Positions 1-6,950 of a stretch of 64,000 bases of DNA are shown here, piece after piece. Where the stretch lies: assembly GCA_016874755.1 (NCBI GenBank), contig VGTH01000014.1:51288-115287 (forward strand). The letters run 5' to 3'. This stretch comes from Deltaproteobacteria bacterium. Its GTDB lineage: Bacteria; Desulfobacterota; Binatia; UBA9968. The notes beneath the pieces are model-generated. The model made no database searches. It was not told the origin of the DNA and saw only the letters and a list, made by a program, of their open reading frames with translations. The translations under genes were made by a program, and so were the position numbers. Position 1 is the first letter of the stretch. Each line of letters opens with the position of its first letter.

Positions 1-206
1 GCCGAATTTCCGTCTCTCAGATCTCACGTTTGGACTATGCATGAGGGGCAAAAGGGAGTCAAGTTGACATTTATTTTACTCTCGACTTGATCACCGCCGC
101 CAATTTCCCAGAACCCTTCTCGGCAATCATGCTTGATGATTTGGCAGACACCGTCTGACCTTTTCACTCTTTGAGCAGCTCCACCACCCAGCTCTCCAAT
201 TGATTT
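1..206. other. Left-edge non-coding stretch
   Basis: No coding region is recognised. The first 40 bases contain TCTCAGATCTCA, which is identical to a 12-mer at about 9,509-9,520 inside a 7-nt-period repeat. The window edge may therefore cut through another copy of that type of tract. Confidence 0.35.
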
Positions 207-470
207 TCAGGCCAAAGCGCGCCGAATTTTCAGAATCAGGCGCCCGTTATACTTGGCGGAGAGCTGATGTTCCCAGATTCGCAGGACTTGCCAGTCTGCG
301 CTGCGCAACTCTCGCGTCACTTGCCGGTCGCGCTTTCGATTTCTTTGAACCTTCGGGCCCGAATATACCCTGTTGATCTGCACATTACGCAGCCACATCA
401 AACACAACCGTCGACGAACAAGCACAAACGTATGTTCCGAATTGCAAAGTCGGGCTTACCTAACGTTTGA
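207..470 (-). pseudogene. Decayed Vsr-type mismatch endonuclease (C-terminal part)
   Basis: Two minus-strand frames together read like the C-terminal two thirds of a very-short-patch repair endonuclease. The first gives GKPDF...LFVDGCV and then a TGA exactly where the family has the Trp of FVDGCFWHGC; reading through gives CGCVMC, so the zinc-binding Cys spacing is still visible. After a frame change the second part reads GPKVQRNRKRDRQV, then ELRSADWQVLRIWEHQL, the usual Vsr ending. The Trp of the family's YWGPK appears as Ser. The N-terminus with the catalytic Asp is not found, and a gene on the other strand begins at 515. The nonsense codon, frameshift and missing N-terminus mark it as a pseudogene. 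Vsr normally repairs T:G mismatches caused by a 5-methylcytosine methylase; none is seen nearby. Confidence 0.65.
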
Positions 471-514
471 GCCGCCGCAATAATTAGAGCTTCACTTCGA
501 TAACCTTTCTTGGC

Positions 515-2533
515 ATGATCCCCACGATGGAACCTACGCCCGAACAACCTCGCACCGCGGTTGAATTGTCTCGAGCCTGGTATAGCGCATCCATCGATAA
601 GTTCTTGGAAACCCACCCCGATTTGATTGTTGGACAACTGGTATTAAAAGGTAACTTTGGTGTGTTATCAACCCAGAAGGATGCGTGGTCAGCAGAGATT
701 CGGTTTTTACAAGATCGCCTAGTTGGTCTGACAGGCGCGTTGTTTTTGGAGTTCAACATCCCACGCTTAGGCCGTCGAATTGACACGGTGTTACTTATCG
801 GCCCTGTTGTGTTTGTCATCGAGTTCAAAGTGGGCAGCAGCGCATTTGACCGTGCGGCAGTGGATCAAGTGTGGGATTATGCTTTGGATCTTAAGAATTT
901 TCATGAAGCCTGCCATGCGGTGTCAATTGTTCCTATTCTCATAGCTACGGGAGCGCCGAAATCCGCGCCGTTTGACCTACGTGCCGACGAGGACAACGTG
1001 TACCGTCCAGTTTTGGTCCATCCTACTGGATTTCGCGAAGCGATAGAGCGGGCACTGCGCTCAGTAATAGGCGAAGTAGTTGACGACCAAAAATGGTCGC
1101 GAGCGCCATATCATCCCACCCCCACATGAAGCCGCTAGGGCTCTTTACGCCCAGCATTCAGTAGAGGCTATAGCTCGACACGATGCGGGAGCGCAGAATC
1201 TAAGGCTCACGTCTCGGCGGATTGAAGAACTCGTAGATGAAGCTAGAGAACAAAAACGTAAAATCATTTGTTTCGTGACAGGTGTACCTGGAGCTGGCAA
1301 AACCCTGGTTGGGCTAAATCTTGCCACCCGCCGTCGAGACCTTCGTCAACCAACACATGCCGTATTTCTCTCAGGGAACGGTCCGCTTGTAGCGGTGCTC
1401 CGCGAGGCACTCACACGCGACGAGGTTGTACGGCAAAAGAGTATGGGCATGCGTGTGCGAAAGGGAAAAGTTGCTGAAAGCGTCAAAGCTTTTATCCAGA
1501 ATGTTCATAACTTTCGCGATGATGCATTGTTGACTCTGGCCCGCCGGCGGAACACGTTGTGATCTTCGACGAGGCGCAACGTGCTTGGAATTTGTCACAA
1601 ACCGCCAGCTTCATGCGGCGAAAAAAGAATCTGCCTGGTTTCTCCGACTCCGAAGCAGAGTTCCTGATTTCGTGTATGGATCGCCACTCGGAATGGGCTG
1701 TGATTGTTTGTCTTGTCGGGGGCGGACAAGAGATTCACACGGGCGAAGCTGGAATCGATGCGTGGCTTGAAGCCGTGAATTCAAGATTCCCACATTGGCA
1801 CATGTATATCTCATCGCGACTCACCGACAGCGAATATGCCGCTGGGGAAGCTTTAGACATCGTCCGGCAGCGTCGCAACACTCACATCGACGACTGCCTG
1901 CATCTCGCGGTCTCGTTGAGATCCTTTCGAGCTGAAAATGTTTCAGCTTTCGTCAAGGCTCTGCTCGACTGCGAAAAGCAACAAGCCCGCAAGTCTTTTG
2001 CACAACTCGCCGATCGCTTTCCTATCGCTGTCACACGGGACTTAAGTCGAGCAAAGCAATGGATTCGCTCCCGTGCTAGGGGAACTGAACGATTTGGTTT
2101 AGTCGCTTCCTCGAAGGCACAGCGTCTCAAACCTCACGCAATCGATATTCGGGTAGATGTTGATCCGGTGCATTGGTTTCTCAATGACAAAGAGGATACG
2201 CGTTCGAGCTATTATCTAGAAGACGCCGCCACGGAGTTTCAGGTGCAGGGTTTGGAATTAGACTGGGCGTGCGTGACATGGGACGGGGACCTGCGTTTTA
2301 CCGGTTCAGGATGGACCTTTCATGATTTCCGCGGCGATCGTTGGACCAATATCGGGAAAGTTGATAGCCAGCGCTATCTCTGCAACGCGTATCGAGTGCT
2401 GCTCACTCGCGCTCGGCAAGGGATGGTAATTTTTGTCCCACCTGGTGACCCAAACGATCCAACTCGGTCTCCTGAGTTCTACGATTCAACTTTCGAGTAC
2501 CTTTCCGAGCTAGGAATTCCTCAAGCGCGGTAG
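515..2533 (+). pseudogene. DUF2075 (Schlafen-group-3-like) DNA/RNA helicase-type protein, two frameshifts
   Basis: Three consecutive plus-strand frames (515-1129, about 1130-1530, about 1530-2533) join into one protein of about 670 residues. The first part resembles a nuclease-like N-domain (FVIEFKVGSS). The second has a Walker A, GVPGAGKTL. The third has a Walker B-like VIFDEAQRAWN and ends with motifs typical of DUF2075 (EFQVQGLELDWACV, YRVLLTRARQGMVIFVPPGD). Homologous text continues across both breaks: APYHPTPT is followed in the next frame by EAARALYAQHSV, and NFRDDALL by DSGPPAEHVVIFDEAQ. Each break is therefore a small indel, near 1,128 and 1,530. Family members often sit in defence or repair islands, and here a broken vsr is next door. 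Real decay is preferred over assembly error because neighbouring genes are intact. Confidence 0.75.
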
Positions 2534-2842
2534 AGGTCTTGGCCGGACGCCGGTCAACTGGTTAAACGAACCCTTCCCGCTACGGCTTTTCCGCCACTAC
2601 CTTGCCACCGTGCATGCGCGCGCTTTTGCTGGCGGTTTGGGCCGCGCGCGGCAGCGCGCGGCCGACGGCGGCGGAGAATTCCTTACTGGGGCGTTGATTT
2701 TCTCTTCATGGGGATCGATCCATCAATCTTGGCTTACTACCCGAATTATCATCCTCCAGGCACCGGCTAAGACGCGATAGCGCTGGAATCATCTTTTCTC
2801 GTTCTAAACAGTTCGAGCCAAAGCGATATTGCAACGAGCTCG
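2534..2842. other. Intergenic, no gene recognised
   Basis: This lies between the DUF2075 pseudogene and the end of brnA. It contains a GC-rich hairpin around 2,638-2,662 (GCCGCGCGCGGC facing GCGCGCGGCC) that could terminate transcription, although there is no clear T-tract. No open frame here has recognisable protein character. Confidence 0.4.
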
Positions 2843-3121
2843 TCAAATCGAGGCTTCTTTGAAGGCGCGCAATACAGCGTTCATCCGCGTTTGATAGCCC
2901 GGGCCTTGGGCTTTGAACCAGTCCACGACGTCCGCATCGACCCGCAGCGCTATCGATGTTTTTGGCGGGACGGGTTGCAGCCCCTTGCGCACGATCGCGC
3001 GAGCCACGTGCTTCAAGTCGAGCTCCGGATGCTCCTTCGATAGCCTGATCTGGCGCTCCTTCATTGCGCGCAGTCCCTTCCAATCAGTTTTGGAGGCTTT
3101 TGAAGAGATAAGCTTCTTCAT
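2843..3121 (-). CDS. brnA: BrnA antitoxin
   Basis: This 92-residue protein is the antitoxin partner of BrnT. The N-terminal SKTDW motif supports the start at 3121. The C-terminal half carries the ribbon-helix-helix-type signature ALRVDADVVDWFKAQGPGYQ followed by TRMNAVLRAF, typical of BrnA (COG3514). In this family the C-terminal domain binds DNA and autoregulates, and the N-terminus neutralises BrnT. It follows brnT with a 38-bp overlap, so translation is probably coupled. Family assignment is strong; function in this organism is inferred. Confidence 0.88.
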   Translation of the reverse strand: MKKLISSKASKTDWKGLRAMKERQIRLSKEHPELDLKHVARAIVRKGLQPVPPKTSIALRVDADVVDWFKAQGPGYQTRMNAVLRAFKEASI

Positions 3122-3359
3122 TTCGTGTCGCCTTTCTAAAAGAGATAACGCGGATTTGTTGCTCTGATTCAGTATGAACGATGGAAACAGCCATCCCTCT
3201 AAGAATCCCCAACGTTACGAAGCGCTCCTCGCCGTAGGTGAATCGATCATCCTCGTAGGTTACTGTGGGTCCTTCAAAGACCTCCGGTGCATCACGGAAG
3301 TCGAGCTTGTGAATTTTGAGATTAGCTCTCCGCTTGCCCTCGTCCCATCGATAGAGCAT
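3084..3359 (-). CDS. brnT: BrnT ribonuclease toxin
   Basis: This 91-residue protein matches the BrnT family (COG2929), RelE-fold ribonuclease toxins that inhibit translation. Visible signatures are the N-terminal YRWDEGKRRANLKIHKLDF with the following DAPEVFEG, the central EERFVTLG, and the C-terminal RVISFRKATRNEE, which holds the conserved basic catalytic or binding residues. I start it at the ATG at 3359 because the protein family begins there; a longer frame to 3431 adds unrelated sequence. It is first in a two-gene operon with brnA. A possible promoter directly abuts the start codon. Confidence 0.88.
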   Translation of the reverse strand: MLYRWDEGKRRANLKIHKLDFRDAPEVFEGPTVTYEDDRFTYGEERFVTLGILRGMAVSIVHTESEQQIRVISFRKATRNEEAYLFKSLQN

Positions 3360-3365
3360 GGACAA

Positions 3366-3394
3366 ATCGTATATACAGGTAAACCGGTCGTCAA
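3366..3394 (-). promoter_or_regulatory. Candidate brnTA promoter/operator
   Basis: On the minus strand TTGACG (3389-3394) and TACGAT (3366-3371) are 17 bp apart, a sigma70-like arrangement. The spacer and -10 contain GTATATAC, a perfect 8-bp palindrome at 3368-3375. The -10 lies only 6 bp before the brnT ATG, which would give a leaderless or nearly leaderless mRNA. BrnA binding here is inference from the family's autoregulation. Confidence 0.35.
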
Positions 3395-3711
3395 GATGTT
3401 CGCGGTTAAAACGGCTCCCCTGCGAGTTCACTTTGGGATCTGAGTTCTTTCATCCATTACGATCGATCCAGACCCGCTGGCGTCAAGCGCTTGAATCCAG
3501 GAAAGCAAATTGGGGCAGGTCTAGTTTCATCGCATGATTCCCCATAACAGCACGGGGCGGACCTTTGCCATAGATCTTTCGCGCCACAATGGACGCTCAA
3601 ACAACAATCGACGCGCTGGTCGAAATTGTTCAGCTCTTCACGTGACCATAGTCCAGCGATAGTAGCGACGGAGCGGATAGCCCACAACGCGGAGCAATAT
3701 GATTAGCCTTA
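3395..3711. other. Intergenic, no gene recognised
   Basis: This stretch lies upstream of brnT and downstream of the acyl-CoA dehydrogenase. An open minus-strand frame (about 3,457-3,687) has no recognisable motifs and unusual Cys-rich content, so I do not call it a gene. Confidence 0.4.
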
Positions 3712-4863
3712 CTACCGATTCGCCTTGCGATACCCCAGCGCGTCCTGCGCGATGATCATTTTCTGCACGTTCGAAGAGCCTTCGACGATTTGGTACGACT
3801 TGGCGTCGCGGTAGTAGCGCTCGACGGGAAATTCCGTGGTATAGCCGTAGGCGCCGAGGATTTTCATTGCAGCGTCGGCAGCGTAATTGGCCGCCTCCGC
3901 CGCGGCGTACTTGCCGATGGAAGTTTCCAAATTATTCGGCCGCTTTTGATCCGCTAGCCACGCGGCGCGATACACCAACAAGCGCGCGGCTTCTTCGTGC
4001 GCGATCATTTGCGCGATCATGTCCTGATTCATTTGAAACTCGCCGATTTTTTGGCCGAACTGGCTGCGCTGGTTGCAGTAGCTCACAGCCGCTTCCTTTG
4101 CCGCGCGAGCTACACCGAGTGCGCCGGCCGCGCAGTTGAGTCGGGTTTGATTGAGCTGCCACATGCAGATTTTGAAGCCATCGCCTTCTTTGCCGAGCAG
4201 GTTGGCAGCAGGGATCGGAAAGTTATCGAAGCTCAACTCACCCAACGGTGAAGCGTGGGCGCCCAACGCATCGATGGTCCGGCGCGCCAGGCCGGGCTGG
4301 CTCCAGTCGGCAAAGAAGGCGCTCATGCCGCGATGTTTTTGCGCGCGGTCTGTATAAGCGTAAACCAACCCACCCTGAGTCACTGGAGCGTTGGTGATAT
4401 AAATCTTACTGCCGTTGAGCAGATATCGTTCTGCGTCTTTCTTCGCCACCGTGCGCATCCCGGCCACGTCCGAGCCCGCGTCCGATTCGGTGATGGCGAA
4501 ACAGCCGATGGTGTCGCCTGAGACCAGACCCGGGATGAATTTCTTTTTTTGCTCCTCGGTACCGAATTGCAGCACGGTCACCGCCGGTCCGATTTGCATG
4601 TTGATCGACACCCGCATGGCGCTGTGCACTCGGGCGATCTCTTCGGTAATCAGCACCATGGCGAGAAAACCCAGCTCGTTGCCGCCGTAGGCCTCGGGAA
4701 TCATGGTTCCGAAGAATCCCAGCTCACCCATTTTTTTCAGCAGATCGGGGCGAAAATTTTTCTCCTTGTCATCCTGCGCCGCCGTCGGCGCGATTTCTTT
4801 TTCGGCGAATTCCCGAGCCAAGTCGCGCACGGCGATCAGTTCTTCCGATAAATCAAAATCCAT
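3712..4863 (-). CDS. Acyl-CoA dehydrogenase, glutaryl-CoA dehydrogenase-like
   Basis: This FAD flavoprotein of 383 residues should oxidise an acyl-CoA at the alpha-beta position and pass electrons to ETF. Family motifs are in order: CFAITESDAGSD (acyl-CoA/FAD loop), SQFGQKIGEFQMNQDMIAQ, and YQIVEGSSNVQKM with the catalytic Glu at about residue 361. The stretches LGAHASPLGELSFDNF and ILGAYGYTTEFPVERYYRD, and the ending LGYRKANR, closely resemble as I remember them the glutaryl-CoA dehydrogenases of anaerobic benzoyl-CoA degraders. Glutaryl-CoA is therefore the favoured substrate, but a branched-chain or cyclic acyl-CoA is possible. Start chosen at ATG 4863 (MDFDLSEEL), the usual family N-terminus. 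A second dehydrogenase and an SDR lie upstream on the same strand. Confidence 0.85.
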   Translation of the reverse strand: MDFDLSEELIAVRDLAREFAEKEIAPTAAQDDKEKNFRPDLLKKMGELGFFGTMIPEAYGGNELGFLAMVLITEEIARVHSAMRVSINMQIGPAVTVLQFGTEEQKKKFIPGLVSGDTIGCFAITESDAGSDVAGMRTVAKKDAERYLLNGSKIYITNAPVTQGGLVYAYTDRAQKHRGMSAFFADWSQPGLARRTIDALGAHASPLGELSFDNFPIPAANLLGKEGDGFKICMWQLNQTRLNCAAGALGVARAAKEAAVSYCNQRSQFGQKIGEFQMNQDMIAQMIAHEEAARLLVYRAAWLADQKRPNNLETSIGKYAAAEAANYAADAAMKILGAYGYTTEFPVERYYRDAKSYQIVEGSSNVQKMIIAQDALGYRKANR

Positions 4864-4875
4864 TAAACCTCCAGA

Positions 4876-4960
4876 AATAGGCAGTAGCCGCGAGGCAACA
4901 GGCAATAGTTCCGGACTGTTGCCTGTTGCCTATTGCCTATTGCCTATTGCCTGTTGCCTT
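4876..4960. repeat. 7-nt-period inverted repeat (GCCTATT type)
   Basis: The right side is a tandem tract of TGTTGCC/TATTGCC heptamers (about 4,917-4,959). The left side (about 4,876-4,909) contains AGGCAACAGGCAATAG, its inverted counterpart, separated by only a few bases. The tract overlaps the 3' end of the upstream acyl-CoA dehydrogenase: it encodes the last residues (GNRQ) and supplies the TAG stop at 4937. One of at least six loci with the same design but different heptamers. Confidence 0.8.
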
Positions 4961-6118
4961 CAGCAGTTGCCGCGCAATCACGATCTTCTGAATCTCCGAC
5001 GTCCCCTCGTAAATGCGCAGTGCACGGATGTCGCGGTACAAGCGCTCCATGATATGGCCGCTCACCAATCCAACACCGCCGTGGATCTGCAGCGCTTGAT
5101 CGATAATCCGCTGCGCCGCTTCGGTGGCGTACAGCTTGGCCATCGATGATTTCTGTTTAAAATCGCCGGCGCCCACATCGTTGGCCCAGGCGGCTTGGTA
5201 AACCAACAAGCGAGCCGCTTCGAGCTCGGTTGCCATGTCGGCCAACTTGAACTGGATGCCTTGAAAGTTGCCGATGGCCTGGCCAAACTGCCGGCGCTCT
5301 CGCGCATAGCTAACCGCTTCATCGAGAGCACGCTGCGCCAAACCCACAGCCGCGGCGGCAACCGATATACGCAGAGTGTCCAAGGCGCGCAAAGCCAGGC
5401 TCAAGCCTTCGCCTTCGATTCCTAAAAGTGCGTCTTTCGCCACCTGGCAATTCTCAAAAACAATAATACCGATGGGGTGCGGCGAGAGAATTGCCGTTTT
5501 CTCTTTCAGCAGCAAACCCGGTGCCGTCGCATCCACGATGAAAGCACTGACGCCCTTGGCCCGTTGTTCCGGTGCGGTGGAAGCAAAGACAACGTAATGA
5601 TCCGCAATTCCGGCGTTGGAGATGAAACGTTTGGTGCCGTTGAGACGATAGCGCTCGCCATCGAGGACCGCGGTGGTGCTCAACGCCGCCGCATCGGAAC
5701 CCGCCTCCGGCTCAGTGATCGCAAAGGCCGCGATGGCTTCGCCGCTAACTACCTTGGGTAGGTAGCGTTGTTTTTGCTCGTCGCTGCCGGCCAGCGTGAT
5801 CGGATAACTGCCGAGCGCCTGCAGCGCGAACATGGTGTCGGCCAGAGCTGAGCCGCGCGCCAACTCCTCGCGCAGTATGCTCAGATCGCGCGCCTCGACG
5901 GCACCTTGCGCCCCGCCATATTGTTTCGCGGCGGCATAGCGCAAAAACCCCGCGGCGCCGAGCTGCTTCACCAGAGCGCAGGCGCTTTTCTCAACGTCGG
6001 CTTCTACTGCGACAGATTTGACTAGATGTGCATCGACCCAGGCGCGCACACGCGCGCGCAACTCGACATGGTCACGATCGAAGAACGGCAGCGGCGACCC
6101 ACTACTCCGAGACTCCAT
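4937..6118 (-). CDS. Acyl-CoA dehydrogenase
   Basis: This 393-residue FAD-dependent acyl-CoA dehydrogenase carries AAFAITEPEAGSDAAAL, RRQFGQAIGNFQGIQFKLAD, IHGGVGLVSGHIMERLYRD and RIYEGTSEIQK, with the catalytic Glu near residue 371. It is only distantly similar to the next gene downstream, so the pair is not a recent duplication. The substrate is unknown; the motif set is that of short- or branched-chain enzymes. It lies 22 bp after the SDR gene, suggesting a three-gene operon of SDR and two dehydrogenases for beta-oxidation-like steps. The ending is encoded by a 7-nt-period repeat tract. Confidence 0.85.
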   Translation of the reverse strand: MESRSSGSPLPFFDRDHVELRARVRAWVDAHLVKSVAVEADVEKSACALVKQLGAAGFLRYAAAKQYGGAQGAVEARDLSILREELARGSALADTMFALQALGSYPITLAGSDEQKQRYLPKVVSGEAIAAFAITEPEAGSDAAALSTTAVLDGERYRLNGTKRFISNAGIADHYVVFASTAPEQRAKGVSAFIVDATAPGLLLKEKTAILSPHPIGIIVFENCQVAKDALLGIEGEGLSLALRALDTLRISVAAAAVGLAQRALDEAVSYARERRQFGQAIGNFQGIQFKLADMATELEAARLLVYQAAWANDVGAGDFKQKSSMAKLYATEAAQRIIDQALQIHGGVGLVSGHIMERLYRDIRALRIYEGTSEIQKIVIARQLLKATGNRQ

Positions 6119-6140
6119 TACTGCGTCACCCCATTTCCCA

Positions 6141-6920
6141 TCACGCCATCACCGCGCCGCCGTCGACGTTGATCGCCTGTCCAGTCATGCCCGCCATTTT
6201 CTCCGATGCCATCAGCAATGCTAGGTTCGCCACTTCTCCGGGCTCGATTAAGCGATTTTGCGGCGCGCTCGCAGCGAACGTCGCAAGGATTTGCGCTTCG
6301 CTCCTGCCGGTTTTCTGTGCCATGCGGCGCGCGTTGTCGCGGGTGAGCTCGTTGTCTAAATAGCCCGGGCAGATCGCATTCACCGTGACCCCGTGCCGCG
6401 CGCTCTCGAGCGCCAACGACCGCGTCAATCCTAACAGCCCGTGCTTGGAAGTCGTGTAGGCCGAAACATGCGTGTAGGCGACTTTGCACGTTGTCGAACC
6501 GATGTTGATGACCCGACCCCACTTTTGTTTGATCATGTCAGGCAGAAACACTTTGCAGCAATTGTAGGTGCCGGTGATGTTGGTGCGCAGGATTTCTTCC
6601 CACTGCGCGTCGGTCATATCGAGAAAACTGACAGCGCGGGCGATACCGGCATTATTGATGAGTATCTGCACGCCGCCCCACCGGGCGTGGATCTGCTCGC
6701 CCAACGCAACGACCTGGTCTTTATTGGTCACGTCACAAGTTAACGCGAGCAGACGCTCTTGGGCGCTGTCGATGGCTTGCGCTGCCAGCTGCAGCTTTGC
6801 TTGACTGCGCGCGGTTAGCACCACGCGATATCCTGCGTCGACGAATGCGCGTCCCAGCGCGCGGCCCAATCCGCCGCTGCCGCCGGTGACTAGCACGACT
6901 TTGTCGCGGATATCGCTCAT
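6141..6920 (-). CDS. SDR-family 3-hydroxyacyl dehydrogenase/reductase
   Basis: This 259-residue short-chain dehydrogenase has the cofactor motif TGGSGGLG (residues 12-19), NNAG at 89-92, a catalytic Asn near 114, Ser142, Tyr155 and Lys159 (SAYTTSKHG), and the closing INVDGG. Thr-Ala-Arg after beta-2 suggests NADP(H) is possible. In context with two acyl-CoA dehydrogenases it most likely oxidises a hydroxyacyl-CoA. FabG-type reductase or 3-hydroxybutyrate dehydrogenase are alternatives that sequence alone does not separate. No clear ribosome-binding site is seen upstream of this ATG. Confidence 0.82.
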   Translation of the reverse strand: MSDIRDKVVLVTGGSGGLGRALGRAFVDAGYRVVLTARSQAKLQLAAQAIDSAQERLLALTCDVTNKDQVVALGEQIHARWGGVQILINNAGIARAVSFLDMTDAQWEEILRTNITGTYNCCKVFLPDMIKQKWGRVINIGSTTCKVAYTHVSAYTTSKHGLLGLTRSLALESARHGVTVNAICPGYLDNELTRDNARRMAQKTGRSEAQILATFAASAPQNRLIEPGEVANLALLMASEKMAGMTGQAINVDGGAVMA

Positions 6921-6950
6921 GGAGGAGAAAGCGCGACTCCCCGGGTTATC

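Noticed and set aside
3457..3687. Possible small gene between brnT and the acyl-CoA dehydrogenase
   Set aside because: No ribosome-binding site, no recognisable motif and atypical composition.
4917..4960. CRISPR-like short tandem repeats
   Set aside because: The units are 7 bp without spacers and occur as inverted arms; no cas genes are present.
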